Assembly: GCA_965226435.1 (NCBI GenBank)
Contig: CBDDCY010000008.1
Location: 434,001-498,000, forward strand
Length of the DNA stretch: 64,000 nucleotides
Direction: 5' to 3'
DNA from: UBA6623 sp965226435
GTDB taxonomy: Bacteria; Acidobacteriota; Terriglobia; Bryobacterales; UBA6623
In this document: in pieces, positions 8,555 through 16,216 of the stretch
How positions within the stretch are numbered: position 1 is the stretch's first letter
Layout: each line of letters begins with the position of its first letter
The notes under the pieces: model-generated
What the model was told of the DNA's origin: nothing
What the model saw: the letters and a program-made list of their open reading frames with translations, nothing else
Database searches by the model: none
Program-made: the position numbers and the translations under genes

Positions 8555-10024
8555 TTAGAACTTCCGGGACCAGTCTTTCGGCCAGCGCTCGACAACGACT
8601 TTCTTGTCCGTGTAGAACTCGACGGCGTCGCGTCCCTGGCCGTGCATCACGCCCATGAAACTGGCCTTCCAGCCGCTGAAGGGGAAATAGGCCATTGGGG
8701 CGGCCACACCGATATTGACGCCCACATTGCCGGTGGGAACTTCGTAACGGAACTTGCGGGCGGCGGCGCCGTCGCTGGTGAAGATCGACGACGCATTCCC
8801 GAAGGGGTTCGCCGCGATAATCTCGATTGCCTCGTCGAGACTTTGGGCATGCACCAGGCTCAGGACCGGGCCGAAGATTTCGGTCTCCGAAAGCTTGCTC
8901 TCGGGTGAAACGCCGTCGAGCACGGTGGGACCGAGGAAATGGCCGTTTTCGTAATCGGCGATCTTCGCCGCTCGGCCGTCGAGCACGGCCCGTGCTCCCT
9001 CGGCGACACCTTGCTCGATCAGACCCTCGATCCGCTGTTGACTTTGCGAAGTAATGACCGGCCCCATTCGGACTCCGTCATCCAACCCGAAGCCGACCGA
9101 AAGGCCGCCGGCGGCATCGACGACGGCGTCGCGAAAACCATCCCGCGCTTCGCCCACCGTGACCGCCGTCGAAACGGCCAAGCAACGCTGACCGGCGCAG
9201 CCGAAGGCGCTGTCGGTGACAATCTCGACCGTCTTGTCGAGATCGGCGTCAGGCATGACGACGACATGATTCTTCGCCCCGCCCTGGCACTGCACGCGCT
9301 TACCGCGCTCCGCGCCTCGGGCATAGATGTATTGAGCCACCGGCGTCGAGCCCACGAAGCTCACCGCCCGAACCGCCGCGTGGTCGAGCAGCGCATCGAC
9401 CGCCTCCTTGCCTCCGTTGGCGATATTGACGACACCGGGCGGCAGGTCGAGGCGGTCGAGCAGGCCGACGATCTTTCCGAGGGTCAGGGGCGCTTTCTCC
9501 GATGGCTTGAGAACCAACGTATTGCCGCACGCCAGCGCATAGGGCAGGAACCAGAGCGGGATCATCGCCGGGAAGTTGAAGGGCGTAATGATCGCAACCA
9601 CGCCAAGCGGTTGGCGGATCATGATTTCGTCGATGCCAGGGGCGATGTCCTCGAGGTTGTAACCCTGCATCAGAATCGGAATTCCGCAGGCCACCTCGAC
9701 GTTTTCGATGCCGCGCCGCAACTCGCCGCGCGACTCGGCCAAGGTCTTGCCGTTTTCGAGAGTCGTCGTACGGGCAATGTCGTCGAAGTTGTCTTCGAGA
9801 AGTTGCTTGAACCGAAACAGGTATTGGATGCGCTCGCCCGCGGGTGTGCGGCGCCATTCCGGGAACGCCCGTTGGGCGGCTTCCACGGCCTCGACGGCGC
9901 CCGCGCCGCCTTCGAGCGGCACGGTTCCCAACACTTCGGCGGTGGCCGGGTTCACGACTTCCGAGACGCGCTCCGCGTCCGGCGTCGACCAGCGGCCCTC
10001 GATGTAGTTCGCGATCGGTTGCAT
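8555..10024 (-). CDS. CoA-acylating aldehyde dehydrogenase, methylmalonate-semialdehyde dehydrogenase type, last gene of the BMC operon
   Basis: 489 residues, full length for the MMSDH (IolA/MmsA) branch of the ALDH superfamily. Diagnostic segments: EDIAPGIDEIMIRQPLGVVA (about 125-144), TPFNFPAMIPLW, the NAD-loop FVGSTPVAQYIY, QCQGGAKN at 246-252 (the general-base Glu of ordinary ALDHs is absent, typical of CoA-acylating MMSDH), and the catalytic Cys281 in AGQRCLA. The usual role is oxidation of malonate or methylmalonate semialdehyde to acetyl- or propionyl-CoA with loss of CO2. It lies 44 bp after the shell genes on the same strand. BMCs normally use a PduP/EutE-type enzyme, so this may act on the aldehyde made by the aldolase, or be a neighbour only. 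No N- or C-terminal encapsulation extension is visible. Confidence 0.9.
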   Translation of the reverse strand: MQPIANYIEGRWSTPDAERVSEVVNPATAEVLGTVPLEGGAGAVEAVEAAQRAFPEWRRTPAGERIQYLFRFKQLLEDNFDDIARTTTLENGKTLAESRGELRRGIENVEVACGIPILMQGYNLEDIAPGIDEIMIRQPLGVVAIITPFNFPAMIPLWFLPYALACGNTLVLKPSEKAPLTLGKIVGLLDRLDLPPGVVNIANGGKEAVDALLDHAAVRAVSFVGSTPVAQYIYARGAERGKRVQCQGGAKNHVVVMPDADLDKTVEIVTDSAFGCAGQRCLAVSTAVTVGEARDGFRDAVVDAAGGLSVGFGLDDGVRMGPVITSQSQQRIEGLIEQGVAEGARAVLDGRAAKIADYENGHFLGPTVLDGVSPESKLSETEIFGPVLSLVHAQSLDEAIEIIAANPFGNASSIFTSDGAAARKFRYEVPTGNVGVNIGVAAPMAYFPFSGWKASFMGVMHGQGRDAVEFYTDKKVVVERWPKDWSRKF

Positions 10025-10068
10025 GGCACTATCCTCCGGCGACGATTGACCGGCTCGGAAATCGATTT

Positions 10069-10344
10069 TCAGGCCGTCTCGATGTGATCGATGACGCCGA
10101 CAACAGCCGCGTCAATGGGGGAACCGGGACGGTCGACAGCCGACATGGCGGTCCAACCGTCGATCGCGAGCAAAACCTTATCGCCAACGCCGGCGTCGAC
10201 CGAGTCGACGGCCAAGAAAGGGGCGGTATCCTCGATCAGCTCTCCACGCGGGTCGGTGGGCGCCACGATCAACAATTTGAGCCCTTCGTGGCTGGGATGC
10301 TTTTGGGTAGCGATGGTCTCGCCGACAACGCGCCCGATGATCAT
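10069..10344 (-). CDS. BMC pentamer shell protein (EutN/CcmL family), copy 1
   Basis: 91 residues, a complete EutN/CcmL fold protein that caps the vertices of a microcompartment shell. It opens MIIGRVVGETIATQKH, has the central LLIVAPTD strand, the DSVDAGVGDKVLLA segment and the C-terminal VVGVIDHIE strand, all conserved in the family. Its ATG overlaps the stop of copy 2 by four bases, so translation is probably coupled. The dehydrogenase gene follows 44 bp downstream. Confidence 0.95.
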   Translation of the reverse strand: MIIGRVVGETIATQKHPSHEGLKLLIVAPTDPRGELIEDTAPFLAVDSVDAGVGDKVLLAIDGWTAMSAVDRPGSPIDAAVVGVIDHIETA

Positions 10345-10637
10345 CGAGCGCCTTCATGCGGCGCGGCGGCGGCGCTTGCGTTGAGAGTGTCGACGATCCC
10401 GACGACCGAGGCGTCGGACCCGACAAGGTCGGGAAGGAAGGCCAGAGCGGCCTCGCGTCCGCGGCACCAATAGATGGTTTCTCCCGCGCCGGCGCCAATC
10501 GCGTCAAGGGCTACCAGGGCCTGGCCGGCATCCTTGCCGTCGTCCGTAATTGGTTGAATTACCAACAGCTTACGGCCATTGAGGGATTCGTCTTTGACCG
10601 AGCACCACAGCTTGCCGACGACACGGCCCAGACGCAC
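10341..10637 (-). CDS. BMC pentamer shell protein (EutN/CcmL family), copy 2
   Basis: 98 residues with the EutN/CcmL pattern: MRLGRVVGKLWCSVKD at the start, KLLVIQPI in the core, LDAIGAGAGETIYWCRG in the middle, then VVGIVDTLN. The WCRGREA segment after the glycine turn (where other copies have small residues) and a short Ala-rich tail make this the most divergent of the three, which suggests a distinct vertex role. It is separated from copy 3 by two bases and overlaps copy 1 by four. Confidence 0.95.
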   Translation of the reverse strand: MRLGRVVGKLWCSVKDESLNGRKLLVIQPITDDGKDAGQALVALDAIGAGAGETIYWCRGREAALAFLPDLVGSDASVVGIVDTLNASAAAAPHEGAR

Positions 10638-10639
10638 GG

Positions 10640-10927
10640 TCAGTCCCCACTCTCGTCGGATTCCTCGAGGTCGATCGCGTCGACAATGCCGACGATCGCG
10701 GTATCGACCGGGGTGTCTTTGCAGCCCGTCGCCATGCGGGCCGAGCTGCCCTGCACGGCGATCACCCGCTCGCCGACGCCGGCGCCGACCGTATCGACGG
10801 CTACCAGAAAGGCATCCCGCTTATCGCCCTTCGGCGACTCGATCTGCAAGACGAGCAGAGTCCGCCCCTCCAGGCGAGGGTCCTTCCGCGTAGCGACAAC
10901 GGTACCTGCGACGTGCGCAAGGATCAT
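10640..10927 (-). CDS. BMC pentamer shell protein (EutN/CcmL family), copy 3
   Basis: 95 residues with the same fold: MILAHVAGTVVATRKD, TLLVLQIESPKGD, VDTVGAGVGERVIAVQGSSAR, and IVGIVDAID, ending in an acidic tail. Three paralogous pentamer genes in tandem are a known feature of aldolase-type (PVM-like) compartments, where they are thought to diversify shell vertices. It lies 25 bp after the hexamer gene and two bases before copy 2. Confidence 0.95.
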   Translation of the reverse strand: MILAHVAGTVVATRKDPRLEGRTLLVLQIESPKGDKRDAFLVAVDTVGAGVGERVIAVQGSSARMATGCKDTPVDTAIVGIVDAIDLEESDESGD

Positions 10928-10952
10928 GCGAGGCGTCCTTATTCAGCCGGAC

Positions 10953-11231
10953 TTACTTGGCGGAGATATTGAAAATATCGTCCAGGCTGGTGTGAGGTCG
11001 CGGAATTACGTGGACCGCCAGCAGCTCGCCGACTCGACGAGCCGCGGCCGCGCCCGCGTCGGTGGCGGCCTTCACGGCGGCGACATCACCGCGACACATC
11101 ACGGTGACATAACCCGACCCGATCTTTTCCCAGCCCACCAACGTTACGTTGGCGGCCTTGACCATGGCATCGCCCGCTTCGATCAGCGCGACCAAGCCTC
11201 GTGTTTCAATCATTCCCAGGGCTTCTCCCAT
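10953..11231 (-). CDS. BMC hexamer shell protein (PduA/EutM type)
   Basis: 92 residues, a single canonical BMC domain that forms the flat hexameric facets of a microcompartment. It begins MGEALGMIETRGLVALIEAG, has the pore-lining segment EKIGSGYVTV at about 35-44, and ends with HVIPRPHTSLDDIF. It is the only hexamer gene in the window; no trimer (BMC-T) gene is present. It sits between the aldolase (25 bp) and the pentamer genes (25 bp), all on the minus strand, as in a single transcription unit. Confidence 0.97.
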   Translation of the reverse strand: MGEALGMIETRGLVALIEAGDAMVKAANVTLVGWEKIGSGYVTVMCRGDVAAVKAATDAGAAAARRVGELLAVHVIPRPHTSLDDIFNISAK

Positions 11232-11256
11232 TTGAATTTCCTACCTCCTCGGGATT

Positions 11257-12048
11257 CTATTGCCTTGCCCGCACGGCATCCTCGACCAGTTGCATCAACT
11301 CGTCGCGCGTGACGGTAAAACGCTCTTCGCCGTCGGCTCCGCGGATGCCGCCCGCGACATCCTCGGCCGAAATCGGACAGCCGGGCTGCTGTACGGCATT
11401 TGACTGCACTCCATAACGGCCCCGCGCCTCGAAAAGCTTATCCACTTCGCCGCGCGGCAGCGAACGGGCGCCGCCCAGCATCTCGGCGACAAAATTGATG
11501 CGGGCGAAATGTTCCACGGTTTCCATGCGGAAATACGCTTGATGAACGTCTTTACCGTAGCTGACGGCCCCATGGTTGGCCAACAAGATGGCATCGTATT
11601 TGGGAATCAGCGGCAGCATCGGCTCGGTCAGCGCCGGTGTTCCCGGCAACCCGTAGTCGGCCAGCGGAACACACCCCAGCCCGATCACAACCTCGGGCAG
11701 CAGCGCCTTATTCAGCGAGAGCCCGGCGGCCGCGAAGCCCGTGGCCACCGGCGGATGGGCATGCACAACCGACAACGCATCGGGACGCAACTTGTAAATC
11801 GTCAGGTGCATCGCGATTTCCGACGTCCGCTCCAGACGCCCGGCGATCTTGTTGCCGTCATTGCCGACGATGATCAAATCGTCGGGCTTCATCATGCCCT
11901 TGCTCACACCGGTGGGCGTGGCGAGGATGCGCTCGTGGTCGAGGCGAACCGAGATGTTGCCGTCATTGGCGGCCACCCATCCCTTCTCGAAGACGAGCCT
12001 GCCGACGTCGACAATGTCTTGGCGATACTCCCGTTCTGTCTTGACCAT
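11257..12048 (-). CDS. Class II (FucA/RhaD-like) aldolase with C-terminal extension, BMC cargo
   Basis: A zinc-dependent aldolase of 263 residues from the ATG at 12048. By family it would split a ketose 1-phosphate such as fuculose- or rhamnulose-1-phosphate into DHAP and lactaldehyde. Catalytic Glu77 (TSEIAMH), zinc ligands His96 and His98 (VHAHPP) and His159 (ANHGA) are present. FucA ends near residue 215; here about 50 extra residues follow. They form a linker and then a terminal helix, TVTRDELMQLVEDAVRAR, whose hydrophobic residues fall on one face, the usual look of a BMC encapsulation peptide. The upstream start at 12126 would add 26 Arg-rich residues and is less likely. First gene of the BMC operon. 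Confidence 0.9.
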   Translation of the reverse strand: MVKTEREYRQDIVDVGRLVFEKGWVAANDGNISVRLDHERILATPTGVSKGMMKPDDLIIVGNDGNKIAGRLERTSEIAMHLTIYKLRPDALSVVHAHPPVATGFAAAGLSLNKALLPEVVIGLGCVPLADYGLPGTPALTEPMLPLIPKYDAILLANHGAVSYGKDVHQAYFRMETVEHFARINFVAEMLGGARSLPRGEVDKLFEARGRYGVQSNAVQQPGCPISAEDVAGGIRGADGEERFTVTRDELMQLVEDAVRARQ

Positions 12049-12059
12049 GCGAACTTCGT

Positions 12060-12089
12060 ATCGTAGCGTGGGCCGCGAGACAATGTAAA
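12060..12089 (-). promoter_or_regulatory. Candidate promoter of the BMC operon
   Basis: Reading leftwards, TTTACA (12084-12089) and TACGAT (12060-12065) are separated by 18 bases and end 11 bases before the aldolase ATG at 12048. No Shine-Dalgarno sequence lies in between, so the transcript would be nearly leaderless. This supports the 12048 start over 12126, but the -10 is only a fair match. Confidence 0.3.
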
Positions 12090-12499
12090 GCAGAAGGGCT
12101 TTTCCGGGCTCTCGGCGGCGGCGCATGCCCCGCGCCTTCCAGGTCCCGTCAAGGTGTCAGGCCGGTGAGTGAGTCGTTCGGGTGTTTTTCCTTTCTCGGG
12201 TCGCGCTCGCGGCTTTGCGAGTTCCCGGGGGCGGTCTTCGCTTAGGTTTCGCTCGATTTGGTGACTATTAGGCGGGCCACGATTGCCTCGCACCGCGTTG
12301 TTATATAAGACGTTAGGTTGGGTTTGGGTTCGTTTTGTATTTTTCGGTTTGGGGGCCGCCTCTTTCACCAGCTTGCGGGGTCTTAGGCTGCTCGCCGGGC
12401 AGGCCTCCAGGCCTGCCCTGTGGGTGCCCAAGCCCCAAAGCGCTCTCACGGCGCGCTCGCGGCCACACCCCGAGGCGGGGCGCTCGATGCTGACACTTG
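12090..12499. other. Non-coding stretch upstream of the BMC operon
   Basis: No supported gene. It contains an AT-richer patch (about 12290-12350) with TTATATAA at about 12300-12307. The remaining sequence is G+C-rich with frequent stops in all plausible frames. It may hold regulatory sequence for the BMC operon, but no operator-like dyad stands out. Confidence 0.4.
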
Positions 12500-12679
12500 T
12501 TATTCAGCTTCGCTGTTGGCGGGACCGGCTTCGTCGGCTGGAAGATCCTCGCCGTCGGCTTCCCTCTCCTTATCGCGCGCGGCGCCTTTGGTGACGACGA
12601 TGACCCGCTTCTTTCGTTGCGGCGCCCTTTTTTCGACGCGGTCGAGTCGTTGCTGTAAAGTTTCGCTTCGTTTTGCCAT
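12500..12679 (-). CDS. Small charged hypothetical protein
   Basis: A possible 59-residue protein beginning MAKRSETLQQRLDRVEKR from ATG at 12679. AAAGGAAG lies about 11 bases upstream on the coding strand, a fair ribosome site. The sequence is strongly hydrophilic: a short predicted coiled coil, a basic middle (PQRKKRVIVVTKG) and an acidic tail (DGEDLPADEAG). No family recognised. Flanking DNA is non-coding on both sides (12680-12971 shows nothing), so this may be a spurious frame. Confidence 0.35.
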   Translation of the reverse strand: MAKRSETLQQRLDRVEKRAPQRKKRVIVVTKGAARDKEREADGEDLPADEAGPANSEAE

Positions 12680-12971
12680 TTCTTGTCTAACTTCCTTTGG
12701 AGCAATCTCATCGAGTGAAACGCGGACGCCGAGATCGCTGTCGCTCGTCCGCTGTCGCCGTGGAACGCTCCGGTTACCAGAATAAGGTCCCAATGCAAGG
12801 CCGTCCCCGGGCTATTTCACTAAACCGTTGATTCTGTTCGCGAATTAAATCTTGAACTAACGTGACGGATCGGAGAATATCCGAGGTTGCGGAGATATCG
12901 CCGCAGGCCGCCAACGGGTTTCGCGGCCGGGATGGGGCGGCGCCGCGGCGAGCCGCCGAGACGCCCGCGCA

Positions 12972-13754
12972 TCAAATCCGCAATTCGCGCCGAATCGAGT
13001 AGGCCATCGGGTCGAGCTTGGAAACCACGCAGGTCGCCACCGACGACGATGCCAACAGCTCCCGCGTATCGTCGGGGAAGGCGTCGTCGACGACCGCGGT
13101 CAGCTCGGGAGGGTCGGCGGTCGCCGCCCGCATTTTGTCGAACGCGAAACACAGTTTCGAGGCGTCGGAGACGTCGTTGCGCAGCGCCAGGGCGTGGACG
13201 TATTTGACCACGCCGTTGGGCTGGTAGCCGTAGTCGAAGGTGAAACGCATGCGCGGCCCGCCATACGACACGCTGACTTGCCTGTGCATGCGATCATCCC
13301 CCAACAAGGCATGCCGCCGGAAACTCTCCTCCATGTGACGCCGCAGGGCTTGGCGCGTACCCGGCCGCGGCTCGCGCTGTTCGCCTTCGATCTCCTCTCG
13401 CCGCGGGGTCGTCAGGTAGGTGTTGGTGAGACGTTCCACCTCGACGGAGACTTCCGAGCCGTCGAACGCCCGCCGGTCGCTCAGCTGCAACGTGTTCGAC
13501 AGATCAGCCCGCAGCCCCTCGACGTAGGGAGCGAAGGCTTCGCCCAGCAGCAGCTTCTCTTCAAACTCCCGCCGAAGGCACTCCAGATAGTGGTGGTCGA
13601 CGGACGGATTGCAGCGCAGACGCCGAAAGTCGGGCGTGAAACGCGCCCCGATCAGCCGCTCGTCGCGGTCGAACAACAGCAGCCCGATGTTCACGAACTC
13701 GCCCGAGACAATGTTGGGAACATAGCGCAACAACTGAAAGCTGTATTGGTTCAT
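12972..13754 (-). CDS. DUF3037 family protein
   Basis: 260 residues. It begins MNQYSFQLLRYVPNIVSGEFVNIGLLL, the characteristic DUF3037 opening (shown here to residue 20: MNQYSFQLLRYVPNIVSGEF), followed by RLIGARFTPDFRRLRC. The rest is mixed alpha/beta without membrane segments or a recognisable active site. DUF3037 genes are commonly found beside HipA-like kinase genes, as here: the kinase gene ends 25 bp upstream on the same strand. The pair may form a partner or substrate-kinase unit, which is inference; no function is established. Confidence 0.85.
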   Translation of the reverse strand: MNQYSFQLLRYVPNIVSGEFVNIGLLLFDRDERLIGARFTPDFRRLRCNPSVDHHYLECLRREFEEKLLLGEAFAPYVEGLRADLSNTLQLSDRRAFDGSEVSVEVERLTNTYLTTPRREEIEGEQREPRPGTRQALRRHMEESFRRHALLGDDRMHRQVSVSYGGPRMRFTFDYGYQPNGVVKYVHALALRNDVSDASKLCFAFDKMRAATADPPELTAVVDDAFPDDTRELLASSSVATCVVSKLDPMAYSIRRELRI

Positions 13755-13779
13755 CGGTTACTCCTTCGTTACCTCTCCG

Positions 13780-14673
13780 CTAGAACCCTCCGGCCGCCCC
13801 GATCGCCCGCGCCGAAGTTGCCGTCCGCCAGTTGGGAAACGGGTCGCGAGCCGCCTTTTTCGCTCCCCGTACCAGGTCGGGAACGAGAGCGCGGCGTTGA
13901 TAGAGGCGCTCGAGCAGACTCTCGAGTCGATCCCACGAGCGGTCATACCATTGCGGCGGCGTGGTGCGGTAGGCTTCGTCCAAGATCGACGTCGGACACG
14001 ACACAATGCGATCTAGCCAGGGTTCGAAACTTTCGAATCCCGTGACGTCCCCATAGACATCCCAGCGGTTGTAAAGTCCCAACTCAGCCGTATCGGAAAA
14101 ATCCCAGTTTTGGGCGTTGAAAGCGAAGCCGTGGTCGATCATGTTCGCGACGTACACCAGCGAGCGGGGTGAAATCGCCGACTCCGGGGCCGGGCGGCCC
14201 GCCCGCAACCAATTCTTCGCGCGGTCACGGAAAAAGATCACTTGCCGGCCGTCGGCGTTGCTGACCCATTTGTCGAACGCCACCATCCCCCGAAAAGTAT
14301 CGACATTCAACACCAGCCGCAGCAGGGATAGCGGCAAGTAGTCATACACGGCGCGCCGAGCGGGATCACCGGGGTAGCACGACCCGAAGTGGAGCCCGCT
14401 CTCGCAACGCAGCACGCGGCGCCCGGCTTCCATCGTCAACTCGGGCGTTTCCTCCACCAGCCCTGGCGGCACATCGACGATTTGCCAGGCGGGAACCGGA
14501 AGCTGGAGATATTTCAGCAAGACGCAGCACAGCAACTCATTCACCAGAATGTGCTGGTGCTGCGGGTTATTGCGGAATTTGACGACGTAATAGCGATCGT
14601 CGTCAGCCAGTAATAAGTGGGCGTTCGCCCCGCCCCTCATCCGCTTGATATGTTGACGGGCAACAACCGCCAT
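13780..14673 (-). CDS. HipA-like kinase, partner of DUF3037
   Basis: 297 residues with the compact HipA/PI3-4-kinase-like fold and no N-terminal HipA domain. Readable catalytic elements: the basic strand YYVVKF with Lys32, Glu46 in LVNELL, the catalytic loop FDKWVSNADGRQ with Asp141, and IDHGFAF (Asp180) in place of the DFG motif. HipA-family kinases phosphorylate protein targets such as aminoacyl-tRNA synthetases, but this subfamily's substrate is unknown. It lacks a HipB-like DNA-binding partner nearby, so it is unlikely to be a classical persistence toxin module. Co-transcribed with DUF3037 and divergent from the thioesterase at 14741. Confidence 0.8.
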   Translation of the reverse strand: MAVVARQHIKRMRGGANAHLLLADDDRYYVVKFRNNPQHQHILVNELLCCVLLKYLQLPVPAWQIVDVPPGLVEETPELTMEAGRRVLRCESGLHFGSCYPGDPARRAVYDYLPLSLLRLVLNVDTFRGMVAFDKWVSNADGRQVIFFRDRAKNWLRAGRPAPESAISPRSLVYVANMIDHGFAFNAQNWDFSDTAELGLYNRWDVYGDVTGFESFEPWLDRIVSCPTSILDEAYRTTPPQWYDRSWDRLESLLERLYQRRALVPDLVRGAKKAARDPFPNWRTATSARAIGAAGGF

Positions 14674-14740
14674 GCGGGCCGGATCGGATGGGTTTCGATC
14701 TGTTGGTCCATCTTAGCGCACCCGCCCTATACTTGGAACC

Positions 14741-15178
14741 ATGCGGAGAATCGAAACGCGCGTAAGGGTGCGCTACGCCGAGACCGATCAGATGGGGATT
14801 GTCTACTACGCCAACTATTTGGTCTGGATGGAGGTCGGCCGGGTCGCCTATTGCAGCCAATCGGGTTTCGAATATCGCGACATGGAGCGCGACGGCGTGA
14901 TGCTGACCGTCACCGAAGCGCATTGCCGGTACCGGGCGGCGGCGCGTTTCGACGACGAGGTAAGGGTTCTGACCTGGGTCACTGAGTCTCGCTCGCGCAC
15001 GGTGCGCTTTGCTTACGAGATGCTGCGCGGCGAGGACGATCAGCTTCTGGCAACCGGCGAAACCCTGCACCTGGTCTGCGACCTGGAAGGCAAACCCGTG
15101 CGGCTGCCGGAGCAATACCGGCCGTTCTTTCCGGCGGCCCCCATGGCCGGATTATCATCAAGAAACGAAAGTCCATGA
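14741..15178 (+). CDS. Acyl-CoA thioesterase, YbgC/4-hydroxybenzoyl-CoA type hotdog
   Basis: 145 residues of the hotdog fold. The family motif RVRYAETDQMGIVYYANYLVW contains the catalytic Asp and conserved Tyr residues (within residues 6-26). GMVYHANY-like and RYRAAARFDDE segments follow as in YbgC proteins. It would hydrolyse short or medium acyl-CoA or acyl-ACP thioesters in the cytoplasm. A TATACT hexamer at 14728-14733 lies only seven bases before the ATG, so a near-leaderless transcript is possible. The stop overlaps the next gene start by four bases (ATGA). Confidence 0.88.
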   Translation: MRRIETRVRVRYAETDQMGIVYYANYLVWMEVGRVAYCSQSGFEYRDMERDGVMLTVTEAHCRYRAAARFDDEVRVLTWVTESRSRTVRFAYEMLRGEDDQLLATGETLHLVCDLEGKPVRLPEQYRPFFPAAPMAGLSSRNESP

Positions 15179-15660
15179 ACGACGAGGCGAAAAACGACGG
15201 CGAAATCGTTCCGCCCGCCGCCGACGCTAGTCGAGCGCCTGACGGCGGCGGGGAGGACTTCGAATTTCCCGCCGATATACCACAAGAGCTTCGGGACCAG
15301 ATCCTCGCGCCTCCCGAACCGGAGGCGCCGGCCTCGGACGGCATGTCCACACTGGTGCTGGTCACCGCCGGGGTCACCGTCTTTGACGGCGTTCTCCTGC
15401 TCACCTTTATCATTCTGTGGTTGACGAACCTGGACCTTCTGCTGGCCCTGTTAGCGGGGCGGGCGGGGTTCACGTTGCTGCTGGCCGCCGTGCCGTTGGG
15501 TCTGGGGGCGACGGTCACCAAGAGAAAGGACCGGCAGCAGGGCGAATATCCCGGGGCCGTATGGGGCCGTGCCGGGATGATCGTCGGTGCTCTGCTGGCC
15601 GTGATGTCGCTGGCGGTCCCCGTGATGGCGACGATGCGCGTGATGTTGACGCCGTCGTAA
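15175..15660 (+). CDS. Hypothetical membrane protein with acidic N-terminus
   Basis: 161 residues. The first ~57 are hydrophilic and acidic/proline-rich. Three hydrophobic segments follow at about 58-83, 87-110 and 134-156, with a basic loop (TKRKDRQQ) between the second and third. No family recognised. Overlap of four bases with the thioesterase gene indicates translational coupling, so it may act with it at the membrane. Confidence 0.7.
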   Translation: MNDEAKNDGEIVPPAADASRAPDGGGEDFEFPADIPQELRDQILAPPEPEAPASDGMSTLVLVTAGVTVFDGVLLLTFIILWLTNLDLLLALLAGRAGFTLLLAAVPLGLGATVTKRKDRQQGEYPGAVWGRAGMIVGALLAVMSLAVPVMATMRVMLTPS

Positions 15661-15676
15661 GCGTCGTTGGAGGGGA

Positions 15677-16216
15677 TTACCGCCCCGATTCCGCCTGGGC
15701 GACCGCCGCGATTGGGGCCGGGTTCGGTTTCGCGGGATTTGGTTTGTAAAGCGTCACCAAACATCCCCCCACCGCCGCAAGCAGTATTCCGGCCACGAAT
15801 TGCCAGCGAATCCCCGCCCAGCCTCCCGCCGGCGGATGCATCGTGATCGCGACGACGGCGTTGACGATCGGTGCTCCGGCGAAAATAATCGACATCACTA
15901 CCGCCGGCGTTCCCTTCGCACCGAAGGCCAACAGCACGCAAAAGGCGCCGATGGCGCCGAAGATCCCCGCGATCAATGACAGCGACGCGCCTTTGACCGG
16001 GAAGTTCCAGTCCGCGCCGTTCATCAGCAGCACGACCAGCGGCGCCAATACGGCAGTCAGAAAGTAGGCGATCCCGACAAAGAGAAAGGCTTTGTAGCGG
16101 CCGTTGACCGGATCCCCCATGCCCATCTGTCCGCTGTGCAGGAAAATCCCGTAGACACCCCACGCTCCCACGGTGATCAGGGCGTAAATCAGCCACGCCA
16201 TCCCGGTTTGGTTCAT
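15677..16216 (-). CDS. EamA/DMT-like half transporter
   Basis: 179 residues with five hydrophobic helices at about 7-26, 42-64, 75-98, 102-124 and 137-157. The glycine-rich helix LSLIAGIFGAIGAFCVLLAF and the following PAVVMSIIFAGAPIVNAVVA resemble one EamA repeat, half the length of the usual ten-TM drug/metabolite transporters. Such a protein would need to dimerise. The Pro/Ala tail is cytoplasmic. Convergent with the membrane-protein gene at 15175; substrate unknown. Confidence 0.65.
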   Translation of the reverse strand: MNQTGMAWLIYALITVGAWGVYGIFLHSGQMGMGDPVNGRYKAFLFVGIAYFLTAVLAPLVVLLMNGADWNFPVKGASLSLIAGIFGAIGAFCVLLAFGAKGTPAVVMSIIFAGAPIVNAVVAITMHPPAGGWAGIRWQFVAGILLAAVGGCLVTLYKPNPAKPNPAPIAAVAQAESGR

